Shown: piece after piece, positions 47,696-59,199 of the stretch
Position numbering within the stretch: position 1 is the first letter of the stretch
How the letters are laid out: each line of letters begins with the position of its first letter
Assembly (NCBI RefSeq): GCF_041821065.1
Contig: NZ_JBGUAX010000005.1
Span: 62,001 to 126,000, forward strand
Source of the DNA: Egicoccus sp. AB-alg2
GTDB taxonomy: Bacteria; Actinomycetota; Nitriliruptoria; Nitriliruptorales; Nitriliruptoraceae
Reading direction: 5' to 3'
Length of the DNA stretch: 64,000 nucleotides
Translations under genes and position numbers: made by a program
The notes under the pieces: generated by a model
Told to the model about the DNA's origin: nothing
Database searches by the model: none
The model's input: the letters and a program-made list of their open reading frames with translations, nothing else

Positions 47696-48568
47696 ATGCC
47701 ACTGGACGACCTGGCCGAGCTCCTGCAGCGCTGGCAGCTGACGGATGGTCGGCTCGACCGGACCCGGGTCGCGGCCGAGGGCGCGGTCCTGTTGCGCGGA
47801 CTGTCGGAAGGCGAGCGACGCGAGCTCGGCCGGGCGCTGGCACAGCAAGGCGCCGTGACGGTCGCCGACCGGGTCACGGGTCACCTGCCCGCCAGCGGCG
47901 ACGCCGCGGTGCGGCCGACGGTCGACGCGCTGCTCGACCTCGGCCAGGACGACACGCTCGGCGTGCTGGCCCGCGTGGCCGCGGCGGGTGGAGATGAGCT
48001 GCCGCCTCCCCCGCCGGGTTCTCCCTCGCCGTCGCAGCCGCGCGCCGCCGCCCCGGTCAGCGACACGACCGACGCGTGGCCCGACACGCCCGCCCGCACC
48101 TCCGAGCCCGAACCGTTGCCGTCCCCGGAGCCACTGCCGACCCCCGAGCCGCTCCCCACCCCCGAGCCGCTGCCTGCCCCGGAGCCGCTCCCGGCTCCGC
48201 AGCCGCTGTCGACGACGTCGGTGGTCGGGGACCGTCGGGTCGCGGCCCTCGACGAGGCGCGCCACGCGCTCGCCCGCCTGCGGCGCGTCGAGGACCTCGT
48301 CGACACCGACACGGACGCCTTGCACCTGGTCGCCGCCGTCCCCGCCGGCTGGCAACGGCGGCGCGCCGCCATGCGGCTGCTGGAGGCCGGGGCACTGGAC
48401 GAGGTGGACCCGCAGCCGTTGCTGGCGATCTTCGACCGGCCCGGCGACCGCGATCGGGTCGCGGCGGCGCTGGTCGCGGCCGGACGACTGGACCTCGAGG
48501 CGGTGCGGCCGGCGCTGACGCCGGCGACCGCGCGCCGCCTCGCCCGCCGCGCCGCTCGGCGGGCCTAG
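47696..48568 (+). CDS. Hypothetical protein with Pro-rich EPLP repeats
   Basis: 290 residues. A helical N-terminal region (1-100), a Pro-rich middle with about seven EPLPxP repeats (around 136-170), and an Arg/Ala-rich helical C-terminal half. No family is recognised. It starts 9 bases after the flotillin gene, so it is likely co-expressed; a scaffold role with flotillin is speculation. Confidence 0.7.
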   Translation: MPLDDLAELLQRWQLTDGRLDRTRVAAEGAVLLRGLSEGERRELGRALAQQGAVTVADRVTGHLPASGDAAVRPTVDALLDLGQDDTLGVLARVAAAGGDELPPPPPGSPSPSQPRAAAPVSDTTDAWPDTPARTSEPEPLPSPEPLPTPEPLPTPEPLPAPEPLPAPQPLSTTSVVGDRRVAALDEARHALARLRRVEDLVDTDTDALHLVAAVPAGWQRRRAAMRLLEAGALDEVDPQPLLAIFDRPGDRDRVAAALVAAGRLDLEAVRPALTPATARRLARRAARRA

Positions 48569-48570
48569 CC

Positions 48571-49167
48571 GTGGAGGGGCTGGCCGGGCTCGTCGCCGGG
48601 GTCGGCTACGCGTCCGGCCTCAACCTCTACGCCGTCATCGTGCTGCTGGGCCTCTTCGGCCGTTTCGCTGGCGCCGACGTCCCGGCGGTGTTCCTACGGA
48701 CCGACGTGCTGGCCATCGCCGGGGCGCTGTTCCTCGTGGAGTTCGTCGTCGACAAGATCCCGTACCTCGACGACGCCTGGGACGTCGTGCACACGGCGAT
48801 CCGGCCGTTGGGCGCGGTCGGTGTCGCGCTGCTGCTGACCGGGGACGCGACGGCGTGGCAGCAGGCGGGCTCGGCCGTGGCGGCCGGCGGACTCGCGACC
48901 GTCAGCCACCTCACGAAGGCGACGACCCGCGCGGCGGTGAACACCTCGCCGGAGCCCTTCACGAACACCGCCGTGAGCCTGGGCGAGGACGGCATCGTGG
49001 CGTTCGTGGTCTGGCTGGCGGTCACCAACCCAGTGCTGGCGCTGGTGACGGTCGGCGTGCTGCTGGTGGTCGGCACGGTCGTCGCGCTGCTGGTGCTGCG
49101 CCTGGCGCGGCGGACGTGGCGGCGTTGGCGCGAGCAACGTCGTGGGGACCGGGAAGTTCGTCCCTAG
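48571..49167 (+). CDS. DUF4126-family membrane protein
   Basis: 198 residues with about five hydrophobic helices. SGLNLYAVIVLLGLFGRF, EFVVDKIPYLDDAWDVVHT and RAAVNTSPEPFTNTAVSLGED match the DUF4126 pattern. A basic C-terminal tail follows. GTG start two bases after the previous stop, in the NfeD-flotillin operon. Function unknown. Confidence 0.85.
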   Translation: MEGLAGLVAGVGYASGLNLYAVIVLLGLFGRFAGADVPAVFLRTDVLAIAGALFLVEFVVDKIPYLDDAWDVVHTAIRPLGAVGVALLLTGDATAWQQAGSAVAAGGLATVSHLTKATTRAAVNTSPEPFTNTAVSLGEDGIVAFVVWLAVTNPVLALVTVGVLLVVGTVVALLVLRLARRTWRRWREQRRGDREVRP

Positions 49168-49225
49168 CGCCGGCACGGGGGCCGGTCGACGCTGGGTGCG
49201 CTGCCCAGCGCTGCGAGGTACCCGC

Positions 49226-49897
49226 ATGTCCGATGCCGACCTGCCCTTCGAGGCCGCCGCCGGCCCACCGCCCGAGGAGTTGCTCATCGACCGCTGGTTG
49301 CCGCGGTTCGACACGACGATCCTCGAGCACCTGGTGGTCGACGCGGACGTGCCGACGACGTGGCGTGTGCTGGGCGAACTCGACCTGACGAAGGTGCACA
49401 CCCCGTTGATGGACGCCGCCTTCCGGGCCCGTGAGCTGCCGGCGCGGCTGTCCACCGTCTTCGGCCGCGAGCGGCCCCTGCCGCCGCCACCGCCGTCGCT
49501 CAAGCTGCGCGGCGAGGAGGTCGGCAACCTCGACGGCTGGCTGTCGCTCGGCGAGGTCGCCGGTCGCGAGATCGCCTTCGGGGCCGTGGGGCGCTTCTGG
49601 CAGCCGGAGATCGAGTGGTATGACGTCTCGACGATGCGGCCCGAGGATTTCGCGGCGTTCCAGACGCCGGGCTGGGGCCGGATCGCGGCCAACTTCTCGC
49701 TGCGCCCCTACGGCCGGACCCGGACGTTGGCCTCCTACGAGGCGCGCACCGCGACGCCGGACCCGGACTCGGCGCGACGCTTCCGCCGCTACTGGACGGT
49801 GATCAGGCCGTTCGTCGGTCACATCATGCGCGCGGCGCTGAACGACCTGCGCGACCGGGCGGAGACCGAGTACGCCACGATGCGTCGCTCCGCCTGA
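49226..49897 (+). CDS. Hypothetical protein, SRPBCC-like
   Basis: 223 residues. The order of segments (LIDRWLPRFDTTILEHLVVDADVPTTWRVLGELD..., GWLSLGEVAGREIAFGAVGRFW, RIAANFSLRPYGRTRTLASYEART, FRRYWTVIRPFVGHIMRAAL) suggests a START/SRPBCC helix-grip fold that binds a hydrophobic ligand. This is by pattern only. ATG at 49226 with CGAGGTA upstream. It overlaps no neighbour and meets the ion-channel gene tail to tail. Confidence 0.7.
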   Translation: MSDADLPFEAAAGPPPEELLIDRWLPRFDTTILEHLVVDADVPTTWRVLGELDLTKVHTPLMDAAFRARELPARLSTVFGRERPLPPPPPSLKLRGEEVGNLDGWLSLGEVAGREIAFGAVGRFWQPEIEWYDVSTMRPEDFAAFQTPGWGRIAANFSLRPYGRTRTLASYEARTATPDPDSARRFRRYWTVIRPFVGHIMRAALNDLRDRAETEYATMRRSA

Positions 49898-49903
49898 CGG
49901 TTC

Positions 49904-52469
<2,566 letters not shown>

Positions 52470-52483
52470 CCCGGGAAGGGCGC

Positions 52484-52640
52484 CGCTGCGGGTGCGGTGG
52501 TCACCTGCCACGGCTGCGACGTCACGCCCGCTGCGGGTGCGGTGGTCACCTGCCACGGCTGCGAGGTCACGCCCGCTGCCGGTGCGGTGGTCACCTGCCA
52601 CGGCTGCGAGGTCACACGCCCGCTGCGGGTGCGGTGGTCG
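52484..52640. repeat. 45-bp tandem repeat, three full copies plus part of a fourth
   Basis: Copies start at 52484, 52529, 52574 and 52621, each with CGCTGCGGGTGCGGTGGTCA, then CCTGCCACGGCTGCGA and GTCACGCC. The third copy has two extra bases. The fourth diverges after 20 bases and runs into the left arm of the palindrome. There are no spacers, so it is not a CRISPR array. Confidence 0.9.
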
Positions 52641-53033
52641 CCTCCGCAGGGGGCGCTTCGCTCGCTCTCGGTTCGCGCCGGGGGCGCTCCCGAGATAGCC
52701 CCTGCCACGGCGACCACCCCACCCTCCGCTCCGGGGTCGGCCCCGCGCGCCGTCCCCCCGGGCTGGACGCGTCGGATCCGTCCGGTCGCGCCTGCCGGCA
52801 ACGGTCGCGCGTCGCTGCCGCGGCGTGGCACCCAGCCGCGACCGTTGCCGGCTCCCGCGACCGAACGACCCGCGCGGTGCCGCCGGGGCCAACCGCCGCA
52901 ACGGCCGAGGGAGCGGAGGGGCGGGTGGTCGCCGTAGCAGGGGCTGTGAGCGAGCGAAGCGATGCTCACGAGTGGAGCCGAGTGTCAGGGGCGGAACGCC
53001 CCCTGCGAAGGCGACCACCCGGCCCGCAGCGGG
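52619..53033. repeat. Concentric long imperfect palindrome
   Basis: Three pairs of inverted arms share one centre near 52823: 52619-52655 with 52997-53033 (33 of 37 match), 52697-52732 with 52910-52945 (33 of 36), and 52783-52809 with 52837-52863 (24 of 27, including a perfect 15-base core CCGGCAACGGTCGCG). Segments between the arms are unrelated. A small hairpin GTGAGC...GCTCAC lies inside the right part (near 52946-52969). It could be a non-autonomous mobile or recombinogenic element; no transposase is present. Confidence 0.8.
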
Positions 53034-53102
53034 GGCATGGACGCGACCCGGCCCCGGGCGGGGGCAGGGACGCCGCCCGCCCCGGACCGCGGGCGCGGGG
53101 CG

Positions 53103-54071
53103 TCAGGCCTTGGTGATCTCGTCGATGCGTGCGAGGACGTCGTCGGTCAGCTTCGGCAGCACCTCGAGGGCCGCCATGTTCTCGTGCACCTGCTCGACCC
53201 GCGACGCGCCGGTGATGACGGTGGACACGTTCGGGTTCTTCGCGCACCAGGCGATGGCCAGCTGGGCGAGCGAGCAGCCGAGTTCGTCGGCGACGCCCTT
53301 GAGCTCACGCACGATCGCGTTCTGCTGCTGATCGGTCAGGCGCTCCGCGAGCCAGCCGAACCCCTCGAGCGCGCCGCGGCTGCCCTCCGGGACGCCGTCG
53401 AGGTACTTGCCCGTGAGCAGGCCCGACGCCAGCGGCGACCAGATCGTGGTGCCCAGCCCGACGTCCTCGTAGAGGCGCGCGTACTCCTGCTCGACGCGCT
53501 CGCGGTGGAACAGGTTGTACTGCGGCTGCTCCATCACCGGCTTGTGCCAGCCATGGCGGTCGGCGACGTCCCAGGCGGCGCGGATCTCGTCGGCGCTCCA
53601 CTCCGAGGTGCCCCAGTACAGCGCCCAGCCGCGCTCGATAGCGTCCGACATGGCGCGGACGGTCTCCTCGATGGGCGTGTCGGGGTCGGGCCGGTGGCAG
53701 TAGATGAGGTCGAGGTACTCCAGGCCGAAGCGCTCGAGCGAGGCCTCGATCGCCTCCAGCAGGTACTTGCGGTTGAGCGTGTTCTTGCTGTTGGGACCCG
53801 CGTGGAGGCCCCAGAAGTACTTCGACGAGACGAGGTAGCTGTGGCGCGGCCAGTCGAGCTCCTGGATCGCCTGGCCCATGATCCGCTCGGACTCGCCGCC
53901 GGCGTAGGCCTCGGCGTTGTCGAAGAAGTTCACGCCGGCCTGGTAGGCGGCGTCGAGGCACTCGACCGCCTTCTGGACGTCGACCTGGTTCTTGAACGTC
54001 ACCCACGAGCCGAACGACAGCACGCTGACCTTGATGCCGGCGTTGCCGAGACGGCGGTACTGCATCTCCAT
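53103..54071 (-). CDS. Aldo/keto reductase, Kv-beta-like (AKR6-type)
   Basis: 322 residues. NADPH-dependent carbonyl reductase barrel with the tetrad visible as [11 protein letters not shown] (Asp, Tyr), VSSKYFW (Lys) and LIYCHRPD (His), plus the cofactor segment [14 protein letters not shown]. The Kv-beta-type features [19 protein letters not shown] and [19 protein letters not shown] support the subgroup. ATG at 54071 with CGGAG upstream. Substrate unknown. Confidence 0.93.
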   Translation of the reverse strand: MEMQYRRLGNAGIKVSVLSFGSWVTFKNQVDVQKAVECLDAAYQAGVNFFDNAEAYAGGESERIMGQAIQELDWPRHSYLVSSKYFWGLHAGPNSKNTLNRKYLLEAIEASLERFGLEYLDLIYCHRPDPDTPIEETVRAMSDAIERGWALYWGTSEWSADEIRAAWDVADRHGWHKPVMEQPQYNLFHRERVEQEYARLYEDVGLGTTIWSPLASGLLTGKYLDGVPEGSRGALEGFGWLAERLTDQQQNAIVRELKGVADELGCSLAQLAIAWCAKNPNVSTVITGASRVEQVHENMAALEVLPKLTDDVLARIDEITKA

Positions 54072-54199
54072 GCTGGGACTCCGAGGATCGGGACGGGATC
54101 GGGAGGTTCGTGTCGCCTGGCAGCCTAGGACGGGCGGACCGGGTGCCACCAGGCGCCCCGGTACGGTCCGCCGGACGACGTCGACAGGCAGGAGACCGC

Positions 54200-55093
54200 A
54201 TGGTGCGGGTGCTGGTGACGGGTGCGACCGGGTTCGTCGGTGGACGGGTGGCGCGGGCGCTGCGGGCACGCGGCGACGAGGTGACCGCGACGGTGCGCAC
54301 GCCCAGCACGGACCTGGACGCCCTCGGGGTCACGCAGCCGGTCGTACCGATCACCGACGTCGACGGCCTGACCACCGCGATGCGAGGGGCCGATGCGGTC
54401 GTCCACGCGGCGGCGACCTCCGGTCCGGACCTGGACACGGCCCGTGAGGTCAACACCCACGGCACGCGCGCGCTCGTGACGGCCGCCCTCGCCGCCGGCG
54501 TCGGGCGGTTCGTGCACGTGTCCACGACCTCCGTGTACGACCTCGAGGCGATCGGTGACGCGGAGGTCGCCGAGAACGCACCGCTGGTGGGCGCCGACGA
54601 CGCGGCCGCCAGCGGCGGAGCCGGCAGCCCGTACGCCGTGACGAAGGCGGAAGCCGAGGCCGAGGTCGTGCGCGGTGGGCGGCAGGGACTCTCGATCGCG
54701 ATCCTGCGACCCCCCGCCGTGCTGGGCGCCGGTCCGACCTCGACCTGGGGGACGCGGATCCCGCAACGCTACGCCGACGGCGAGTTGCCGCCACGACCGG
54801 CGGAGACGACGTTCGGATGGGTCCACGTCGACGACCTGGTCGACGCGGTCCTGGCGGCGCTCGACGACGAGGCGCAGGCGACGGTGAACGTGGTCGGAGG
54901 CCACACGACCTTCGGCCGCTACCTCGCGAGCCTCCGCGAGTTCGTGCCCGCCCCGCCCGCCACCTCGGCGATCAGCGACGGTGCGCCGTGGCAGGGCTCC
55001 TACGCGACCGAGCGCCTGCCCGGGGTGTTCGGGGTCCGCCCGTCGCGCGACTTCGCCACGGCGATGGCCGAGATCCAGGCATCTTGGACCTGA
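54200..55093 (+). CDS. NAD-dependent epimerase/dehydratase (extended SDR)
   Basis: 297 residues. Rossmann motif [24 protein letters not shown] (catalytic Ser/Thr region), and a Tyr-Lys pair in [11 protein letters not shown], with [12 protein letters not shown] after it. Sugar-nucleotide or related substrate unknown. ATG at 54200 with GGCAGGAG upstream, divergent from the aldo/keto reductase gene by 128 bases. Confidence 0.9.
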   Translation: MVRVLVTGATGFVGGRVARALRARGDEVTATVRTPSTDLDALGVTQPVVPITDVDGLTTAMRGADAVVHAAATSGPDLDTAREVNTHGTRALVTAALAAGVGRFVHVSTTSVYDLEAIGDAEVAENAPLVGADDAAASGGAGSPYAVTKAEAEAEVVRGGRQGLSIAILRPPAVLGAGPTSTWGTRIPQRYADGELPPRPAETTFGWVHVDDLVDAVLAALDDEAQATVNVVGGHTTFGRYLASLREFVPAPPATSAISDGAPWQGSYATERLPGVFGVRPSRDFATAMAEIQASWT

Positions 55094-55202
55094 TGGACCC
55101 CCCTCATGTACGCCCGGCCCCTGTCCGGGCAGGCACCCCGCCCCCACGGCGCGTACGGTCGCGGCCGACCTCACGCACGGTTCCCGCGACACACCACCAA
55201 GT

Positions 55203-56996
55203 GTGACGAACGTGGACGATACGACGACCAGCCAGCAACTCGCCGGACGCTACGTGCTGCACGACCAACTCGGTTCGGGCGGCGCGGGCTCGGTGTGGCG
55301 TGCCCACGACGAGGTGCTCGACCGCACGGTCGCGGTCAAGCTCCTGCACCGCGAGCTGGCTCGCGAGCCGGAGACGGCGGCCCGGTTCCGGGCCGAGGCC
55401 GCCGCGGCCGCCAAGCTCACGCATCCCCACGCGGTCATCGTCTACGACATCGGCACCTCCGACGGCTGCGACTACCTCGTGATGGAGCTGGTCGAGGGCG
55501 GCACGCTGGGGGACGTCCTGGCGCAGGGGCCGCTGCCGGCGGGGGTCGCGGCGGCGCTCGGCGCCCAGATCGCCCGGGCCCTGGGCACCGCCCACGGCCG
55601 TGGGCTGGTGCACCGCGACGTCAAGCCCGCCAACGTGCTGGTGACCCGGGACGGGATCGCCAAGGTGGCCGACTTCGGCATCGCCCGCGCGCTCGGCGAG
55701 GCGACGTCGCGGCTGACGACACCGGGCCAGGTGGTGGGCACGGCCCGCTACCTCGCCCCGGAGCAGCTGCGCGACGAGGCCATCGACGCCCGCGCCGACG
55801 TGTACGCGCTGGGCCTGCTGCTGCACCAGATGGTCACGGGACGCCAGCCGTTCGGGGATGGCACGGCCGTCGAGGTGGCTGCCCGCCGGCTCGTCGCGGA
55901 CGGGCTGCCGCGCGTGTCGACCCTGATGGCCGGGGTGCCGCCCGCGCTCGACGACGTGATCGCCCGCGCGACCGCGCTGGAGCCGGACGACCGGTACACC
56001 GACGGCTCCGCGCTGGCGGCCGCGCTGGCGCCATTGGCCGCCCCGCAGGCCGCGACGGAGTTGGCGTCCCGCATCCGCCGGGTGCGGCGCACGCCGACGG
56101 CCGCCACGCCGCCGATCACGCCGCCCTCGCGTGCCGACGCGGCGGCGGCCGGTACCGCGGCGCTGCCGCCGCTCGAGGGCGAGGCGGCGGCCCCCGTGTC
56201 ACGCCCGGCAGCGTCGCCCGACGAGGCCGAGGCCACACGGCGGCACCGACCCGTCGGCGTGGCGGCCGGCGGTGCCGGGCGCGCCGCCGCGACCGGTACC
56301 GGCGCCGGCGGCGGCCACGTGGACCGGACCAGCGCGCTGACCGCCGAACCCGACGTCGACGACGCGCCGCAGGACACCGGCCGGCGGCGACGCTGGCTGC
56401 CGGTGCTGGCGGTGCTGGCCGCGCTGCTGCTCGGCGTGTGGCTCGTCTGGTCGGGCGTGTTCGGCGGCGACGGTGACGACCTGGCCGACGACACCGACGC
56501 GCCGGCCGAGGACCCGGCCGACGACGAACCCGCGCAGGCCGAGCCCCTGCAGATCCAGCAGGCCGGCGACCACGATCCGTTCGGTGGCGGCAGCGAGAAC
56601 CCGGACCAGGTCGACAACGCCTTCGACGGCGACCCGGGCACGACCTGGCGGACCGTCGGCTACAACAACAACCCGGCGCTCGGTGGCCTCAAGCCGGGGG
56701 TCGGGCTGTGGGTCGATCTCGGCGACACCCACACCCTCGACGAGGTCGTGGTCACGACCGAGCATCCCGGCTACGACCTGACCGTCTACGTCGGCGACGA
56801 GCCGCCGTCCGGCGGCGACGACCCCGATGCCTGGGGCGAGGCGGTCGGCACCGTCGGCGACGGGAGCGCGGAGGAGGCGATCTCGCTCGACGACGGCACC
56901 GAGGGACGCACGGTGCTGCTGTGGTTCACCTCGCTGGGGCCCGACGACGGCCGCTTCCGGGGCAGCGTGGCCGAGGTCGAGGTGCACGGCTCGTAG
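55203..56996 (+). CDS. Membrane Ser/Thr protein kinase with extracellular discoidin-like domain
   Basis: 597 residues. Kinase domain 15-275 with glycine loop LGSGGAGSVW, K46, catalytic HRDVKPANVL (D139), DFG (157-159) and APEQ, all intact. An Ala/Pro-rich juxtamembrane linker follows, then one membrane helix at about 400-422 (WLPVLAVLAALLLGVWLVW), an acidic stretch, and a C-terminal beta domain of about 145 residues (NAFDGDPGTTWRTVGYNNNP, GVGLWVDLGDTHTLDEVVV) of galactose-binding/discoidin type, where many actinobacterial kinases have PASTA. GTG at 55203 or 55212. The kinase probably senses a surface glycan or other envelope ligand (inference). Confidence 0.92.
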   Translation: MTNVDDTTTSQQLAGRYVLHDQLGSGGAGSVWRAHDEVLDRTVAVKLLHRELAREPETAARFRAEAAAAAKLTHPHAVIVYDIGTSDGCDYLVMELVEGGTLGDVLAQGPLPAGVAAALGAQIARALGTAHGRGLVHRDVKPANVLVTRDGIAKVADFGIARALGEATSRLTTPGQVVGTARYLAPEQLRDEAIDARADVYALGLLLHQMVTGRQPFGDGTAVEVAARRLVADGLPRVSTLMAGVPPALDDVIARATALEPDDRYTDGSALAAALAPLAAPQAATELASRIRRVRRTPTAATPPITPPSRADAAAAGTAALPPLEGEAAAPVSRPAASPDEAEATRRHRPVGVAAGGAGRAAATGTGAGGGHVDRTSALTAEPDVDDAPQDTGRRRRWLPVLAVLAALLLGVWLVWSGVFGGDGDDLADDTDAPAEDPADDEPAQAEPLQIQQAGDHDPFGGGSENPDQVDNAFDGDPGTTWRTVGYNNNPALGGLKPGVGLWVDLGDTHTLDEVVVTTEHPGYDLTVYVGDEPPSGGDDPDAWGEAVGTVGDGSAEEAISLDDGTEGRTVLLWFTSLGPDDGRFRGSVAEVEVHGS

Positions 56997-57037
56997 CGCC
57001 GGACGCGCGCATACGATGGGAACTGCCCCCATCCGCC

Positions 57038-57406
57038 ATGTCCGAGAGAGCCGTGACGACGACCATGCCGCCAGCCATGCCCGGATCACGACGGGCGGTC
57101 CCCGACCGCCTGACCGACGAGCAGGCGGCCCGGTTGCGCTGGCTCCTGGAGGACCCGGTCCACTGGGTGCGGCGCACCAAGTGGGAGGACTTCCTGCTGC
57201 AGGGCAACGAGGCGGTCGTGGTGGAGACCGACAGCCTCACCAGTGACCAGAAGGTCGCGGCGCTCGCGTGGCTGCGCCAGCAACGGCACCGTCTGTACGC
57301 CGTGCTCGAAGGCGGCAGCCGCGCGCCCGACGGCTGGCTGGAGAGCTTCCCGCTCTATGACCGCCTGGGTGGCGAGGTCGGCCAGGTCGCCGCTCATCGC
57401 GGCTAG
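57038..57406 (+). CDS. Hypothetical protein
   Basis: 122 residues, mostly helical, with a Pro-rich N-terminus and a conserved-looking core (RLRWLLEDPVHWVRRTKWEDF, DSLTSDQKVAALAWLRQQRH, SFPLYDRL). No family is recognised and no membrane segment seen. ATG 57038; a GTG at 57052 with GAGAG upstream is possible. It ends three bases from the convergent AI-2E-type gene. Confidence 0.65.
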   Translation: MSERAVTTTMPPAMPGSRRAVPDRLTDEQAARLRWLLEDPVHWVRRTKWEDFLLQGNEAVVVETDSLTSDQKVAALAWLRQQRHRLYAVLEGGSRAPDGWLESFPLYDRLGGEVGQVAAHRG

Positions 57407-57409
57407 CCC

Positions 57410-58600
57410 TCAGGCCCGGTCGGAGGGGGCGTCCAGCACCTCGGGCCGCGGCTCGTCGGGCCGCTGCACGACCACCGGCGCCGGGTCCTCGTCGAGGTGG
57501 CCGCGCCGGCCCCCCAGCGGGTGCGGACCACCGACGTCGGTCTGGTGCCGCAGGCGCAGTTCGTTGGTGACGGCGGAGGCCACCGCGGCCAGCGGCACGG
57601 CCAGGAACGCCCCCACCACACCGACCAGCACGGTCCCGGCGATCAGCACCGCCAGCACCACCATCGGGTGCAACGGCACGGCCCGGCGCATGATCAGGGG
57701 CTGTAGCAGATCGGACTCGACCTGCTGGACGACCACGACGATCAGCAGGACGATCAGGGCGGTGCCGGCGCCCCCGTCGGCCAGCGCCACCAGCACGGCC
57801 ACGAGGCCCGACACGAACGCGCCGACGATCGGCACGAACCCGCCGATGAAGACCAGCACGGTCAGCGGCAGCACCAGCGGGACCCCGACGATCGCCAGGC
57901 CGATGCCGATGCCGACGGCGTCGATCAGGGCGACCAGCGCGGTCCCGCGCACGTAACCGGCCGACGCGTCCCACGCGCGTGCGCCCAGGGCCTGCAGGGT
58001 GTCCCGGTGGACGTCGGGCGCCCGGGCGAGGAACCAGGCCCAGATCCGCTCGCCGTCCTTGACCAGGAAGAACAGCAGGATCACGGCGAGGATCAGGGCG
58101 GCGAGGAACTCGAGGGTCGTGGCCAGCACCGCCAACGCCCCGATGGCCAGCGGACCCTGCTGCTCCTCGGCCTGGGCGAGCACCTGCTCCCCCAGGGCCT
58201 GCAGCTGCGCCTGCTCGAACCCGAGCGGGCCGGTCTCCAGCCAGTCGAGCAGGTCCTGCAGCGCGATCAGCACGGTCGGGATCAGTTCACGGGTCTGCTC
58301 GATGAACGTCGGCACCAGCGCCAGCAGCCCCGTGACCGCGACGGCCACGCCCCCGAAGACGACGAGGAACGACGCGAACGCCGGGCGCCAGCCGCGACGC
58401 ATGAGCCAGCGCGCCGGCGGCGACGCGAGGGTCGCCAGGATCAGCGCGACGATCAGCGGGACGGTCACCAACGACAGTCGGGTGGCGACCTGCACGAACA
58501 CGGCAGCGCCGAGCACGAGCAGCAGCAGCCGCCAGGTCCAGGCCGCGGCCGTTGCCAGCCACGACGGCACCAGATCCTGCTCTCGCACCGGTGCGCTCAC
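57410..58600 (-). CDS. AI-2E family (PerM/YdiK-like) transporter
   Basis: 396 residues with about eight hydrophobic helices and the family patterns VALILATLASPPARWLMRRG, AAGYVRGTALVALIDAVGIGIGL-like segment (as ASAGYVRGTALVALI) and GGFVPIVGAFVSGLVAVLVAL. Family members export autoinducer-2 or are sodium/proton antiporters; the role here is open. GTG at 58600. Last gene of the probable minus-strand operon from 62586. Confidence 0.9.
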   Translation of the reverse strand: MSAPVREQDLVPSWLATAAAWTWRLLLLVLGAAVFVQVATRLSLVTVPLIVALILATLASPPARWLMRRGWRPAFASFLVVFGGVAVAVTGLLALVPTFIEQTRELIPTVLIALQDLLDWLETGPLGFEQAQLQALGEQVLAQAEEQQGPLAIGALAVLATTLEFLAALILAVILLFFLVKDGERIWAWFLARAPDVHRDTLQALGARAWDASAGYVRGTALVALIDAVGIGIGLAIVGVPLVLPLTVLVFIGGFVPIVGAFVSGLVAVLVALADGGAGTALIVLLIVVVVQQVESDLLQPLIMRRAVPLHPMVVLAVLIAGTVLVGVVGAFLAVPLAAVASAVTNELRLRHQTDVGGPHPLGGRRGHLDEDPAPVVVQRPDEPRPEVLDAPSDRA

Positions 58601-58647
58601 GCTGCGGCTCCCCGATCACCCCTGGAGCGGGCAGCTTAGAGGCCGGG

Positions 58648-59097
58648 TCAGCCGGCCCGACGGAACGAGGCCGCCGTGAGGGACACCTCCGCGCCACGGC
58701 CGTCCAGGGCCCGGCGCAGGTCGGCGATGAGGGCGTCGGCGGCGCCACCGTCGAGGTAGGCCAGCGCCATCGAGCCGTACTCGCGTCCGTCCTTGAGCAG
58801 GAACCGCACGGAGGGTGAACCACCCTCGGTCCGGCCACCCGCGTCGATCCGTCGTAGGGCGTCGAGCGGCAGCCGGTGCGTCCGCCAGAACGTGCGGACC
58901 CGCACCTGCTCGGCGTCGGTGTCGACCCGCACACCGGTCCGCAAGGCCCGCAGGGCCCCCAGCAGGATGACGGCCGCGGCGGCCTGCCCCCCGACCGTCG
59001 GCGCGGCGGTGAGGCCGGCCACGACCATGCCGACCCCGACGCCGGCCAACATCACCGGCACCAGGACGAGCGACCTGCCGATCCACGAACCTGTCAC
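58648..59097 (-). CDS. PH-like membrane protein
   Basis: 149 residues: two hydrophobic helices (LVLVPVMLAGVGVGMVVAGL; AAAAVILLGALRAL) followed by a beta-rich domain (GVRVDTDAEQVRVRTFWRTHRLPLDALRRID) like bacterial PH domains. GTG at 59097 with GGGGGGTG upstream. 47 bases before the AI-2E gene. Confidence 0.7.
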   Translation of the reverse strand: MTGSWIGRSLVLVPVMLAGVGVGMVVAGLTAAPTVGGQAAAAVILLGALRALRTGVRVDTDAEQVRVRTFWRTHRLPLDALRRIDAGGRTEGGSPSVRFLLKDGREYGSMALAYLDGGAADALIADLRRALDGRGAEVSLTAASFRRAG

Positions 59098-59199
59098 GCA
59101 GCACCCCCCGTGCGACGCTGCCACGAGCGTCGGGGGCGACACCGCTCACGTCAACGACCGGTCACCGGCCGGGTGGCCGCTCGCGCGGGCGTCGCGCGT

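Larger units (their letters stand above)
52470..53102. other. Non-coding block with tandem and inverted repeats
   Basis: 633 bases between guaB1 and the convergent aldo/keto reductase gene. Frames are open here only because of base composition; no frame looks like protein. It holds three 45-bp tandem repeats and a concentric imperfect palindrome of about 415 bases. Confidence 0.7.

Noticed and set aside
52484-52640. Tandem 45-bp repeats as a CRISPR array
   Set aside because: The copies are contiguous with no unique spacers, and no cas genes are present.
52497-52937. Open frame across the repeat block with recurring CHGC motifs
   Set aside because: All frames are open on both strands because of the repeat and GC content. 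There is no ribosome site, and the frame reads into unrelated Pro/Arg-rich sequence.
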